From the NCBI RefSeq assembly GCF_001677435.1, contig NZ_CP016268.1, positions 2,345,001-2,409,000 of the forward strand: a stretch of 64,000 bases of DNA. The letters run 5' to 3'. Source of the DNA: Woeseia oceani. GTDB taxonomy: Bacteria; Pseudomonadota; Gammaproteobacteria; Steroidobacterales; Woeseiaceae. The notes below the pieces were generated by a model. The model had not been told where the DNA came from and did not search any database. It saw only the letters and a program-made list of their open reading frames with translations. The position numbers were made by a program, and so were the translations under genes. Of this stretch, positions 1 to 8,771 are shown piece after piece. Every line of letters starts with the position of its first letter. Within the stretch, counting starts at the first letter, position 1.

Positions 1-531
1 AGCAACTTCTTTGACAACCTGGGCACGCCAGCTGTGGCGCTGAACAACTTCCTGCAAGGCAAAGGTCGTGATGGTTTCGTCGATATCGGACGATTCCTGA
101 TGAACAGCACGGTGGGTATCGGCGGACTCATCGATGTCGGCACGGAATTCGGACTGACTGAACACGACGAAGACTTCGGCCAAACACTGGCGGTCTGGGG
201 CGTCGGCGACGGCCCTTACGTCGTCATTCCATTCTTTGGGCCCAGCACCTTGCGCGATGCACTGGCCCGGCCGGTCGACATACTCAGTGGCCCGCTGCAC
301 TACTACGAGAACTCGTCAGTGCGCGACAAATTGCGCGTGCTGCAGGCAATTGACTTGCGAACCCGTCTCTTGACCGCCGAGCGCTTCCTCGAGGATTCGA
401 ACGACCGTTACATCACGTTGCGGGAATCGTACTTGCAGAATCGCAATTACAAAATCTATGACGGCGACCCGCCAATGGACGACGACTTTTACGACGACAT
501 TTATGACGACATGCTGGACGAAGAGCCTTAA
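1..531 (+). CDS. mlaA: MlaA (VacJ) outer-membrane lipoprotein, 3' part
   Basis: The frame is open from base 1, so the start and lipoprotein signal lie outside the window; 176 residues remain. MlaA sits in the outer membrane with porins and removes mislocalised phospholipids from the outer leaflet, passing them to MlaC. The visible part shows the family core: FFDNLGTPAVALNNFLQGK, then GFVDIGRFLMNSTVGIGGL, FGQTLAVWGVGDGPYVVIPFFGPSTLRDA-type segments and the PVD/Y tail. The last 23 residues are very acidic (DDDFYDDIYDD), an unusual C-terminal tail. It ends one base before the end of mlaB on the other strand, so the pathway's outer-membrane and inner-membrane parts are adjacent here, unlike in E. 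coli. Confidence 0.95.
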   Translation, partial: SNFFDNLGTPAVALNNFLQGKGRDGFVDIGRFLMNSTVGIGGLIDVGTEFGLTEHDEDFGQTLAVWGVGDGPYVVIPFFGPSTLRDALARPVDILSGPLHYYENSSVRDKLRVLQAIDLRTRLLTAERFLEDSNDRYITLRESYLQNRNYKIYDGDPPMDDDFYDDIYDDMLDEEP

Positions 532-532
532 T

Positions 533-877
533 TCAGTCGTCTTCGTCGTTGGGGGCCTCGATGAAGCCCGACCAACGCTCTCCTCGCTTCAGCAAGCCAT
601 CCACTTCAGTCGTACGCGCGATAGCCGTGATTTTATCCGGCGTGTTGAGAAACCGAATTTCACGCACGGTGTGGTTGGCCCAGGTGATCCACTCAAGCAA
701 TAATGCAAGGCCCGCCGAATCCGTCTTGTCGACCCCCTGCAGATCGACCTCGATCCGCGTGTGCTCGTCGAACAATGCTTCACTGGCACGCAGTATCTGG
801 TCAGCCGAGCGAAAACCCATTTCGCCGGAGAGCGCAAAGCGACCTTCGCCCAGGTCCGCCAACTTGAAATTACTCAT
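533..877 (-). CDS. mlaB: MlaB, STAS-domain subunit of the Mla ABC transporter
   Basis: A 114-residue single STAS domain. In the MlaFEDB inner-membrane complex, MlaB binds the MlaF ATPase and is needed for its assembly and activity. The typical segment DKTDSAGLALLLEW (about residues 50-63) carries the conserved D-S-A of STAS proteins. Its start overlaps the mlaC stop by 4 bases, so it is the last gene of the mlaFEDCB operon. The C-terminus is acidic (NDEDD). Identity rests on the STAS motif plus position. Confidence 0.9.
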   Translation of the reverse strand: MSNFKLADLGEGRFALSGEMGFRSADQILRASEALFDEHTRIEVDLQGVDKTDSAGLALLLEWITWANHTVREIRFLNTPDKITAIARTTEVDGLLKRGERWSGFIEAPNDEDD

Positions 878-1479
878 GACGCGTCGTTTGCTGCCGCTTC
901 AGCCTCGAGGCGTTCTATAACCGCTTCCAGGCCTTTCTCGTTGATCTCCGAATTCATCTCGGCACGAAAGTTTCTTACGTAGGAAATACCTTCAATCGTA
1001 ACGTCAAACATCAACCATTTGCCGTCACGGTTAACCAATGCATAGTTGACCGGAACCCGCGTGCCATCGTCGAGCGTGACGAACGTCCGCACCGTCGTGC
1101 GCTTGTCATCGTCGCCGCCGCGGTACGGCAGAATTTCGATCTTCGATTGATCAAATTCAAGCACGCCATCCGCGTAGCGGTGCAGCAAGGCGCGGTAAAA
1201 TGCATCAACAAATCGCTTGCGCTGAGCAGCGCTGGCGGTACGCCAGGTACGCCCCAGAACCAGTTGTGCTGCGTAGTCGCGATCGAAACGCGGCAGCAAT
1301 ATGTCGTCAATCATCTGGTATAACGCGGCGCGATTCTGACGAAATTCATCCTTGCGGCCATCGATACGTTGCGCCAACGTGTCCGCTGCTCCTTCAATAA
1401 GGTCGGTCGGCGACTGTGCATGCGCATTGAGCGCAAAAACCGCGAACAGTATCGTTACCAGGTATTTTTTGATCTTCAT
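874..1479 (-). CDS. mlaC: MlaC, periplasmic phospholipid-binding protein
   Basis: 201 residues starting MKIKKYLVTILFAVFALNAHAQ, a clear Sec signal peptide with cleavage after AHA. MlaC shuttles phospholipid between MlaA at the outer membrane and MlaFEDB at the inner membrane. The mature part has the family pattern: RAALYQMIDDILLPRFD, AAQLVLGRTWRTASAAQRKRFVDAFYRALL, then a beta-rich half ending NFRAEMNSEI. This ATG was chosen because an AGTAAGG ribosome site lies 8 bases upstream; longer starts at 1497 or 1509 would overlap mlaD. The stop overlaps mlaB. Confidence 0.93.
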   Translation of the reverse strand: MKIKKYLVTILFAVFALNAHAQSPTDLIEGAADTLAQRIDGRKDEFRQNRAALYQMIDDILLPRFDRDYAAQLVLGRTWRTASAAQRKRFVDAFYRALLHRYADGVLEFDQSKIEILPYRGGDDDKRTTVRTFVTLDDGTRVPVNYALVNRDGKWLMFDVTIEGISYVRNFRAEMNSEINEKGLEAVIERLEAEAAANDAS

Positions 1480-1489
1480 ATCGTAAGCC

Positions 1490-1954
1490 TTACTCATTGC
1501 TGCCCGCACTGAACAAATACTTGCTGATCAGGTTCTCCAGAACCACGGCGGACTGCGTGAATTGAATTTCGCTACCGTCTTCAAGATACATATCCGAGCC
1601 ACCCGGTTGCAGTCCGATGTACTGACTGCCCAGGAGGCCCGCAGTAAGAATGCTGGCGTCCGAATCTTCCGGGATCATGCTGTAACGCTGATCAATCACG
1701 AAAGTCACTTCAGCGTTTAATTGTTCGGGATCAAAACGTACCCCGGTTACCCGCCCGATAGTGACGCCGGACATTGCGACCGGTGCACGGTTCTTCAGGC
1801 TCCCTACGTTTTCAAAGCGCGCGGTTACCTCATAGGTGTTTTCGCCGGAAAACGCGTCCGTGCCCGTGGTCTGAGTCGTGAGAAAAAACAGCGCACCCAT
1901 GCCCAGCAGAACAAACAGGCCGGTGCCAAGCTCAACGGAACGTGTCTGTTGCAT
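1490..1954 (-). CDS. mlaD: MlaD, MCE-domain lipid-binding subunit
   Basis: 154 residues, the usual size for MlaD. One N-terminal membrane anchor (about 10-27, GTGLFVLLGMGALFFLTT) is followed by an MCE domain (about 40-118) with the hallmark VAMSGVTIGRVTGVRFD and LTAGLLGSQYIGLQPGG. In known complexes MlaD forms a hexameric ring on MlaE and carries lipid through a central hydrophobic pore. The C-terminal helix (VVLENLISKYLFSA) matches the pore-lining helix region. It lies 9 bases after mlaE and just before mlaC. Confidence 0.95.
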   Translation of the reverse strand: MQQTRSVELGTGLFVLLGMGALFFLTTQTTGTDAFSGENTYEVTARFENVGSLKNRAPVAMSGVTIGRVTGVRFDPEQLNAEVTFVIDQRYSMIPEDSDASILTAGLLGSQYIGLQPGGSDMYLEDGSEIQFTQSAVVLENLISKYLFSAGSNE

Positions 1955-1963
1955 TGTTATTCC

Positions 1964-2728
1964 TTACATCGCAATTGCGGTAATCATGAAATCAAGGATC
2001 AGGACGGTTATTGCCGTAATGACCACTGTCCGTGTAGTGGCGCGGCCAACCCCTTCCGCGGTGGGAATCGCATTATAGCCCTCCCATACCGCGAACAGAC
2101 TGGCGGCAATGCCAAATACAAAACTCTTGATGATGCCCTCGTAGACATCACCGGGGCTCACGGAGTTCTGTATTTGTTGCCAGAAGGCGCCGGCATCGAC
2201 GCCCAGCAGGTTAACGCCGACCACGTGTGCGCCAAACAAGCCCACCATCGTAAACACGGCGGTCAGCAGTGGCATTGAAATCACCCCACCGAGAAAGCGC
2301 GGCACCAGGACCCGTCGTACCGGATTGATCGCCATCATTTCCATGGCCGAAAGCTGATCGGTCGCTCGCATCAGGCCAATTTCCGATGCCAGCGAGGTGC
2401 CTGCACGGCCAGCAAACAGCAATGCGGTAATGACCGGGCCCAGCTCCTTCAATAACGAGAAAGCCGCGAAGGTGCCGACAGAATCTTCCGCATTGAAGCG
2501 GGCCAGATTCGAATAGCCCTGCAAGCCGAGAACACCGCCAACGAACAAGCCACAGACCATGATAATGACCAATGACAATGCGCCGGTGTTGTAGACCTGC
2601 TGGACAACCAGCCTGAAGCGTCGCACGAAGACCGTTGGCGAATTGCGCACCAGTTGCAAAAAGAATAACTGCAATGCGCCAAACGTACGCAGAAATTCTA
2701 AGAACGTGTAATAGATTTCTCGGAACAT
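1964..2728 (-). CDS. mlaE: MlaE, permease of the Mla phospholipid transporter
   Basis: 254 residues with about five to six hydrophobic segments. The diagnostic MlaE/YrbE signature is present: ELGPVITALLFAGRAGTSLASEIGLMRATDQLSAMEMMAINPVRRVLVPR (about 95-145), the region that contacts MlaF. It forms the membrane core of MlaFEDB. It lies 26 bases after mlaF and upstream of mlaD, inside the operon. No unusual feature was seen. Confidence 0.96.
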   Translation of the reverse strand: MFREIYYTFLEFLRTFGALQLFFLQLVRNSPTVFVRRFRLVVQQVYNTGALSLVIIMVCGLFVGGVLGLQGYSNLARFNAEDSVGTFAAFSLLKELGPVITALLFAGRAGTSLASEIGLMRATDQLSAMEMMAINPVRRVLVPRFLGGVISMPLLTAVFTMVGLFGAHVVGVNLLGVDAGAFWQQIQNSVSPGDVYEGIIKSFVFGIAASLFAVWEGYNAIPTAEGVGRATTRTVVITAITVLILDFMITAIAM

Positions 2729-2754
2729 GTTCTATACCGCCGGGCCGTTGAGCG

Positions 2755-3570
2755 TCACTCGGTATCCCGCCCAAGCAGTTGCTCGGCGTAGTTGGGCGCC
2801 GAATAGTGGAACGCTACAGGACCGTCAGCCATCCCGTGCATGAATTGCCGGACCAGTTCCGAGGACGTCTGATTCAGTTCAGCAGGACTGCCTGATGCGG
2901 CGACCTGACCGTCGGAAATCAGGTAACTGATATCCGCCACCGTCGACACCTCCTGTACGTCGTGGCTTACGATGATGCTGGAAATGCCAAGCGCATCGTT
3001 CATTTTTCGTACCAGTCGAACGATGACCCCCATGGATATCGGGTCCAGTCCCACAAACGGCTCGTCGTAAATCAGGATCTCCGGGTCCATGACCATGGCG
3101 CGCGCCAGGGCAACCCGCCGCGCCATGCCGCCGGACATCTCTGAGGGCATCATGTCCGCTGCCCCGCGCAAGCCCACCGCATGCAACTTGGTCAGGACAA
3201 TGTGCCGGATCAAACGATTGGTCAGCCGCGTATGTTCGCGCAACGGAAAGGCGACGTTCTCAAACACTGACAGGTCGGTCAGCAGCGCACCGTTCTGGAA
3301 CAGCATGCCGAAACGCTTGCGCAGCTTGAACAGCTCCCGTTCTTTGAGATGGGAAATATCCACGCCGTCCACGAGCACACAACCGCGGTCCGGAACCAGT
3401 TGCCGCGTTATCAAACGCAGCAACGTGGTCTTGCCGGTGCCGCTGGGTCCCATGACCGCAGTGACCTTGCCAGGAGCAATCGTGATATTCAGATTCTTGA
3501 ATATCTGCTTTTGCCCGCGGGAGTAATCGAGATCGCGAATCTCGATTAAGGCGTCAGTGTTTTTATCCAT
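2755..3570 (-). CDS. mlaF: MlaF, ATPase of the Mla phospholipid transporter
   Basis: 271-residue ABC ATPase. Walker A GPSGTGKTT at 41-49, Q-loop FQNG at 91-94, signature MSGGMARR at 145-152, Walker B ILIYDEP at 165-171, H-loop SHD at 202-204. The methionine-containing signature and the C-terminal extension after about residue 245 are typical of MlaF. It powers lipid movement through MlaE/MlaD. It is the first mla gene and lies 39 bases after the aldolase gene on the same strand; read-through from that gene cannot be excluded. Confidence 0.96.
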   Translation of the reverse strand: MDKNTDALIEIRDLDYSRGQKQIFKNLNITIAPGKVTAVMGPSGTGKTTLLRLITRQLVPDRGCVLVDGVDISHLKERELFKLRKRFGMLFQNGALLTDLSVFENVAFPLREHTRLTNRLIRHIVLTKLHAVGLRGAADMMPSEMSGGMARRVALARAMVMDPEILIYDEPFVGLDPISMGVIVRLVRKMNDALGISSIIVSHDVQEVSTVADISYLISDGQVAASGSPAELNQTSSELVRQFMHGMADGPVAFHYSAPNYAEQLLGRDTE

Positions 3571-3609
3571 GTCGGTTTCGACTTGCGCGGCATTCGCCGC
3601 CCGGCGGTC

Positions 3610-4629
3610 TCAGGCTGCCGCTTCCATGCTGCTGTCGTATTTTCCAAGGTGTGCGAGGCTGTTCAGCTTCGCGCGCTTGATCAAGGCGTCCTGACCGGCT
3701 TTGTAGTTTTCTTCCTTGCCGCGCCAGGCGTCCAGCGCCGGAGCCTGCAACGCGCGACCGTACGAGAAAGACAACTCCCACGGCAGGTCGCCTGCCGCGT
3801 TCATCAGGCTCAGGTGTTCGGTCGCCTCTTCCGCTGTCTGGCCGCCTGACAGGAACGCAATGCCTGGGACGCTGGCCGGTACGTGGGCTTTCAGGCAACG
3901 CAAGGTCGCCTCGGCCACTTCCTGAGTCCCGGCGCGATTACTCGCTTCGGTACCGGAAATAACCATGTTCGGCTTCAGGATTATGCCCTCGAGCGCCACC
4001 TTGTGAGCCGCCAACTCCGCGAACAGCGCTTGCAGCGCAGCCGATGTCACCTCTGCACAACGACCGATGCTGTGATCACCGTCCATCAGCACTTCAGGTT
4101 CTACGATCGGCACGATGTTCGCTTCCTGGCACAGAGCCGCGTAGCGAGCCAGCGCATGTGCATTGGCCTGCAAGCAAAATTCGCTCGGCAGACCTTTGCC
4201 AATGGTGATGACCGCACGCCACTTGGCGAAGCGGGCACCCAGCTTGTAGTACTCTTCGAGCCGGCCGCGCAGACCATCAAGGCCTTCTGTGATGGTTTCG
4301 CCGGGGAAACCCGCCAGCGGCTTGGCGCCCATGTCGACCTTGATGCCGGGGATCATGCCGAGATCGGCCATGTACTTCGCGAACGGCACGCCATCACTGG
4401 TTGCCTGACGCAAGGTCTCGTCATACATGATTACGCCACCAATGTATTTCTCGACGCCCGGCGTCGTAATCAGCATTTCGCGATAGCGACGACGGCTTTC
4501 CTCGGTGGATTCAGTATCAATCGTGTCGAATCGCTTCTTGATCGTGGGCGAGCTTTCGTCGGCCGCCAGAATACCTTTGCCATCGGCGACCATCGCCTTC
4601 GCCACTACGTTCAATTGCTTGAGAACCAT
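3610..4629 (-). CDS. Class I fructose-bisphosphate aldolase
   Basis: 339 residues. It cleaves fructose 1,6-bisphosphate to dihydroxyacetone phosphate and glyceraldehyde 3-phosphate by a Schiff-base mechanism, without metal. Family motifs are clear: GKGILAADES (18-27), KVDMGAKPL (97-105), KWRAV (136-140), VEPEVLMDGDH (177-187) and ILKPNMV (217-223), where K219 should be the Schiff-base lysine; SGGQ follows at 261-264. It resembles the animal/plant-type enzyme rather than E. coli FbaB. The ATG at 4629 was chosen for the GGAG 8 bases upstream; the frame is open further upstream, but that part shows no aldolase homology. Confidence 0.93.
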   Translation of the reverse strand: MVLKQLNVVAKAMVADGKGILAADESSPTIKKRFDTIDTESTEESRRRYREMLITTPGVEKYIGGVIMYDETLRQATSDGVPFAKYMADLGMIPGIKVDMGAKPLAGFPGETITEGLDGLRGRLEEYYKLGARFAKWRAVITIGKGLPSEFCLQANAHALARYAALCQEANIVPIVEPEVLMDGDHSIGRCAEVTSAALQALFAELAAHKVALEGIILKPNMVISGTEASNRAGTQEVAEATLRCLKAHVPASVPGIAFLSGGQTAEEATEHLSLMNAAGDLPWELSFSYGRALQAPALDAWRGKEENYKAGQDALIKRAKLNSLAHLGKYDSSMEAAA

Positions 4630-4706
4630 GCCACCGTCTCCAAATTCCAGTTTGCTGATGTGAATGTGAGCAGGGGCATTGGTCTGCGGCCCCTTTGCGA
4701 CGGCGT

Positions 4707-4733
4707 AGCATAGCAAATATCGGTGGCAGGCAA
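4707..4733 (-). promoter_or_regulatory. Candidate promoter of the aldolase gene (extended -10)
   Basis: On the minus strand TTGCCT (4733-4728) is followed after 15 bases by TATGCT (4712-4707), preceded by TGC, which gives an extended -10. The predicted transcription start is near 4700, about 70 bases before the ATG. The spacer is short, so the call rests mainly on the extended -10. Confidence 0.4.
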
Positions 4734-4777
4734 TGCCTGTAAGGCTTGTTGTCCGGGCTGGTCTCTGCCTGCAAATA

Positions 4778-4792
4778 GGACTAAAATAGTCC
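4778..4792. promoter_or_regulatory. IscR-like operator upstream of the suf operon
   Basis: GGACTAAAATAGTCC is a perfect inverted repeat (6-base arms, 3-base centre). Its inner GACTAAAATAGTC fits the central 13 bases of the published IscR type 1 consensus (GACTRWWWYAGTC) at every position; the outer flanks fit poorly. It lies 23 bases before the GTG of the regulator gene and contains TAAAAT (4782-4787), a possible -10. Binding would then block the operon's own promoter, suggesting autorepression by the Fe-S-loaded regulator. Confidence 0.7.
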
Positions 4793-4815
4793 GCTTTCAG
4801 CTTTGAGGTGATTTC

Positions 4816-5280
4816 GTGCTGCGAATCAGCAAACTGACCGACTACGGTACCGTTGTTCTGGGCCATCTCGCGCACAGCGAAACGGCACTGGTCAGCTCGG
4901 CCGATATTGCCGCAGCCACCGGGCTCGGCCTGGCGACCGTGAGTAAGATATTGAAATCATTAAATAAAGCGGAGCTTGTCGTGTCCAGCCGCGGTGCCCA
5001 GGGGGGCTACCGGCTGGCCCGCGAGCCGGGTTCAATCAGCGCCGCGGATGTCATCGATGCGCTGGAGGGCCCCGTGTCCATTACAGAGTGCAGCGGCCAT
5101 GAAAGCCATTGCGAACTTGAGGCGGTATGCAGCGTTGGCGGCGCCTGGCAGCGCGTCAATGTCGCCATTCGCCGTGCTCTCGACGATATCAGTCTCGCGG
5201 ACCTGGTCCGCGCCAATGCGCCGCTCCCCCAATTCAAATTTGCCGGCATGCCCGTCAATGTCGAACGGAAAGAGAAATAA
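4816..5280 (+). CDS. IscR/SufR-type Rrf2 regulator of the suf operon
   Basis: 154-residue Rrf2-family repressor: an N-terminal winged helix (about 1-75; [45 protein letters not shown]) and three cysteines, C92, C99 and C105, placed like the Fe-S ligands of IscR (92/98/104). It should sense Fe-S cluster status and repress the operon when clusters are plentiful. It starts with GTG behind GAGGTG, and its stop overlaps the sufB start by one base (TAATG). The first-gene position and the operator just upstream support autoregulation. It matches the SUF-associated branch rather than a second IscR of an isc operon, none of which is in the window. Confidence 0.92.
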   Translation: MLRISKLTDYGTVVLGHLAHSETALVSSADIAAATGLGLATVSKILKSLNKAELVVSSRGAQGGYRLAREPGSISAADVIDALEGPVSITECSGHESHCELEAVCSVGGAWQRVNVAIRRALDDISLADLVRANAPLPQFKFAGMPVNVERKEK

Positions 5281-6728
5281 TGTCTACTGAATCGCAGGAC
5301 ATCGAGTCCTTCGTCAATCGCCGCTATCAACACGGTTTCATTACCGACATTGATACCGACAGCCTCCCACCCGGTCTGAACGAAGACGTCGTACGGGCCA
5401 TATCCGCACGCAAGCAGGAACCCGAGTTCATGCTGGAATGGCGGCTCAAAGCCTACCGCCACTGGCTAACCATGAAAGAGCCGGAATGGGCACATGTGCA
5501 CTATCCGCCGATCGACTATCAGGAAATTTCCTACTTTTCCGCACCCAAGTCTGAAGCGGACAAGCCACAGAGCCTCGACGACGTCGATCCGAAGCTGCTC
5601 GAGACCTACGACAAGCTCGGCATACCGTTGCACGAACGCGCGCGCCTTGCGGGTGTTGCCGTCGATGCCGTGTTTGACAGTGTGTCCGTCGCCACAACGT
5701 TCAAGTCGAAGCTGGCCGAAGCCGGGGTAATCTTCTGCTCGTTCTCCGAAGCGGCCCGCAATCATCCGGAACTGGTCAAAAAGTATCTGGGCACCGTTGT
5801 CCCCTACCGGGATAACTTTTTTGCGACGCTGAACTCGGCGGTATTCAGCGACGGCTCGTTTGTTTACATTCCGAAGGGTGTCCGTTGTCCTATGGAACTG
5901 TCGACTTACTTCCGCATCAATGCTGCCAATACCGGCCAGTTCGAAAGGACGCTGATTATCGCCGAAGAAGGCAGCCACGTGAGCTACCTCGAAGGCTGCA
6001 CCGCGCCAATGCGCGATGAGAACCAGCTGCACGCGGCGGTTGTCGAGCTCGTTGCATTGAAGGACGCGGAGATCAAATACTCAACCGTCCAGAACTGGTA
6101 CCCGGGCGATGAAGACGGCAAAGGCGGCATTTATAACTTTGTCACCAAACGCGGTGATTGCCGCGGCGACAACTCCAAAATTTCCTGGACACAAGTTGAA
6201 ACCGGCTCTGCGATTACCTGGAAGTACCCGAGCTGCATACTGCGCGGCGAGAATTCCGTTGGCGAGTTTTACTCGGTCGCGGTTGCCAACAATATGCAGC
6301 AGGCCGATACCGGCACAAAGATGATTCACATTGGGCGTAACAGCCGCAGCACGATCGTCTCCAAAGGTATTTCGGCCGGCCGCGCACAGAATGCCTACCG
6401 CGGCCTGGTAAAGATTATGCCGCAGGCGGAGAACGCCAGAAATCATACCCAGTGCGATTCACTGTTGATCGGAAAAGAATGCGGTGCGCATACATTTCCG
6501 TACATGGAAATCCGCAATCCGAGCGCAAAAGTCGAGCATGAAGCAACGACCTCGAAGATCTCGGAGAATCAACTGTTCTATTGCCGACAACGCGGTATAT
6601 CGGAAGAAGACGCGGTCAACATGATCGTCAATGGCTTCTGCAAGGAAGTGTTCAAGGAATTGCCCATGGAGTTTGCCGTCGAAGCGCAGGCGTTGTTGAA
6701 CGTCAGCCTCGAAGGCGCCGTTGGTTAG
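5280..6728 (+). CDS. sufB: SufB, Fe-S cluster scaffold subunit
   Basis: 482 residues. It is the scaffold subunit of SufBC2D on which Fe-S clusters are built. The beta-helix core ([35 protein letters not shown], then [19 protein letters not shown]) is followed by [11 protein letters not shown], with the conserved cysteine near residue 392, and [13 protein letters not shown] with the conserved glutamates. The ATG at 5280 overlaps the regulator's stop. The frame is open upstream inside the regulator gene, but that part has no SufB homology. Confidence 0.97.
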   Translation: MSTESQDIESFVNRRYQHGFITDIDTDSLPPGLNEDVVRAISARKQEPEFMLEWRLKAYRHWLTMKEPEWAHVHYPPIDYQEISYFSAPKSEADKPQSLDDVDPKLLETYDKLGIPLHERARLAGVAVDAVFDSVSVATTFKSKLAEAGVIFCSFSEAARNHPELVKKYLGTVVPYRDNFFATLNSAVFSDGSFVYIPKGVRCPMELSTYFRINAANTGQFERTLIIAEEGSHVSYLEGCTAPMRDENQLHAAVVELVALKDAEIKYSTVQNWYPGDEDGKGGIYNFVTKRGDCRGDNSKISWTQVETGSAITWKYPSCILRGENSVGEFYSVAVANNMQQADTGTKMIHIGRNSRSTIVSKGISAGRAQNAYRGLVKIMPQAENARNHTQCDSLLIGKECGAHTFPYMEIRNPSAKVEHEATTSKISENQLFYCRQRGISEEDAVNMIVNGFCKEVFKELPMEFAVEAQALLNVSLEGAVG

Positions 6729-6744
6729 TCAGGAAGAAATGAAA

Positions 6745-7497
6745 ATGCTAGAGATCAAAGACCTAAAAGCCAGCATCGGCGAAACCGAAATCCTTCGCGG
6801 CCTGAGTCTGAACGTAAACGCCGGCGAAGTGCATGCCATAATGGGACCCAATGGTTCCGGCAAGAGCACGCTCGCGCAGGTCATTGCCGGTCACCAGGAC
6901 TACCTGGTTACCGGCGGCAGCGTGCGTTTTAACGGCAAAGACCTGCTCGATCTGGATCCGGAAATTCGCGCCCGTGAAGGCGTTTTCCTTGGCTTCCAGT
7001 ACCCGGTGGAAATACCCGGCGTCAACAATGCGTATTTATTGAAAGCCGCTGTCAATGCTCGCCGCAAACACAACGGTGAGAACGAAATCGACGCTTTCGA
7101 GTTCATGCAGCTGGCCAAAGCGAAGATGAAGCTGATGGACATGGATCCCAGCTTCCTGAAACGCGGCGTTAACGAAGGCTTTTCCGGCGGTGAGAAAAAG
7201 CGCAATGAAATTCTGCAGATGGCGATGCTGGAACCCCAGCTCGCCATACTGGATGAAACCGATTCCGGTCTCGATATCGACGCGTTGAAAGCCGTGGCCG
7301 GCGGGGTCAATGCGCTACGCAACCCCGAGCGCGCAATCATCCTCGTCACCCACTACCAACGCCTGCTTGACTACATAGAACCCGACTTCGTGCACGTGCT
7401 TTCGCAAGGCAAGATCGTGCGCTCCGGCGACAAATCGCTGGCATTGAAACTCGAAGAACAAGGGTACGACTGGGTCCGTGAGGCTGCCAGCGCATGA
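6745..7497 (+). CDS. sufC: SufC, ATPase of the SufBCD complex
   Basis: 250-residue ABC-type ATPase: Walker [10 protein letters not shown], signature [11 protein letters not shown] and Walker [13 protein letters not shown], the last diagnostic for SufC. It drives conformational change in SufBC2D during cluster assembly in the cytoplasm. The ATG giving MLEIKDL was chosen because AGGAAG ends 8 bases upstream; an ATG at 6739 has only 2 bases of spacing. The stop overlaps the sufD start by 4 bases. Confidence 0.97.
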   Translation: MLEIKDLKASIGETEILRGLSLNVNAGEVHAIMGPNGSGKSTLAQVIAGHQDYLVTGGSVRFNGKDLLDLDPEIRAREGVFLGFQYPVEIPGVNNAYLLKAAVNARRKHNGENEIDAFEFMQLAKAKMKLMDMDPSFLKRGVNEGFSGGEKKRNEILQMAMLEPQLAILDETDSGLDIDALKAVAGGVNALRNPERAIILVTHYQRLLDYIEPDFVHVLSQGKIVRSGDKSLALKLEEQGYDWVREAASA

Positions 7498-8771
7498 ACG
7501 AGCTCCAGTTAAATCGGGCCTTGCTCGAAAAAGCGCAATCGGCGTTGCCCGATGATGCGCTGCGAGCAGTGCGCGAGAACGCGCTGAGCGAATTTGTGCG
7601 TCAGGGGATTCCCACCACGCGAGACGAAGACTGGCGTTACACCAACCTGAGCAACGCCACGAAACTCAGTGAGCAATGGCTCGAATCGATCGCTGCCAAT
7701 GCCGCAACCGGCGTGCATGGCAAGGCGGAATTGCCGGCCATAGACGCCTATCCATTGCTGGTCAGCAACGGGCAAGTGGATGACGCCATGTTCGCGGCGG
7801 TACAAAGCGCGACCAACGGCGTGCTGCAATTGCGCCGACTGCGCGACGCCGCTGACCAAGTCTCCGCCGACGGGCCGATGGATGCCTTTAACGCGGCATT
7901 GCTGCAGGATGGTTTGCATATCACGGTTGCTGCCGGCCAGACGCTCGACAAGCCATTGGCTATTTTCATTGCGGATGGCGGACCCGCTGCAAGCCAGACC
8001 CGTCTCGTCATTCAGGTTGCGGACAATGCCAGCATCGATATCGTCGAGTACCATACCAACGGCACGCCTGACGAACACTTTGCGAACACAGTGACGCAGT
8101 TGGGGCTGGCCGCAGGCGCGCGTGCGAACATTGTCAGGGTACAGAACCGCAACAGCGCGCAGTCACAGGTTGGCAAGTTGAACGCGAAAGTGCAGCGGGA
8201 CGCGACGCTCGACTACGCCTCTGTCGATCTGGGTGGCAGCATGATTCGCCAGGACGTGGTCGCTGACATTACCGGCACCGGCGCTTTGGTCAGTCTGCAC
8301 GGCCTCTATCTCGCGACCGACAAGCAGTTCATCGACAATCACACGCGAGTTGACCATCGAGTCGGCCCGGCAAACAGCCGGGAGGAATACCGCGGGATTC
8401 TGAATGGACGCGCGCGCTGCGTATTCAATGGCAAGGCTGTCGTCCACAAGGGTGCTGACGGCACGGACGCACAGCAGGCCAACCACAACCTGCTCTTGTC
8501 CGACAAAGCGGAAGTGGATACCAAGCCGGAGCTCGAAATCTACGCCGAAGATGTCAAATGCAGTCACGGTGCGACGGTCGGTCAACTGGACAAGACAGCC
8601 CTGTTCTATATGCAATCGCGGGGCCTGGATCGCGAGCAAGCAGCGCACTTGCTAACCCGGGCGTTCGCCGCACAAATTCTCGCAAAGCTGCCGATCAAGT
8701 CGCTGCATGCGCACATTGAAACTCTGGTCGACGCAAAACTGGATGTTTTGCTGGAGGATGCAAGCCAGTGA
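7494..8771 (+). CDS. sufD: SufD, Fe-S cluster assembly subunit
   Basis: 425 residues, paralogous to SufB. An N-terminal helical part ([11 protein letters not shown]) precedes the beta-helix core with [20 protein letters not shown] and [26 protein letters not shown], the SufD signature including the conserved C and H near the interface with SufB. It ends with the SufB/SufD-type helices ([23 protein letters not shown]). It overlaps sufC and sufS by 4 bases each, indicating translational coupling. Confidence 0.96.
   Translation: MNELQLNRALLEKAQSALPDDALRAVRENALSEFVRQGIPTTRDEDWRYTNLSNATKLSEQWLESIAANAATGVHGKAELPAIDAYPLLVSNGQVDDAMFAAVQSATNGVLQLRRLRDAADQVSADGPMDAFNAALLQDGLHITVAAGQTLDKPLAIFIADGGPAASQTRLVIQVADNASIDIVEYHTNGTPDEHFANTVTQLGLAAGARANIVRVQNRNSAQSQVGKLNAKVQRDATLDYASVDLGGSMIRQDVVADITGTGALVSLHGLYLATDKQFIDNHTRVDHRVGPANSREEYRGILNGRARCVFNGKAVVHKGADGTDAQQANHNLLLSDKAEVDTKPELEIYAEDVKCSHGATVGQLDKTALFYMQSRGLDREQAAHLLTRAFAAQILAKLPIKSLHAHIETLVDAKLDVLLEDASQ

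Noticed and set aside
3883-4713. A 276-codon open frame on the plus strand opposite the aldolase gene
   Set aside because: It is the antisense of a clear aldolase gene, has no recognisable domain and arises from the high G+C content.
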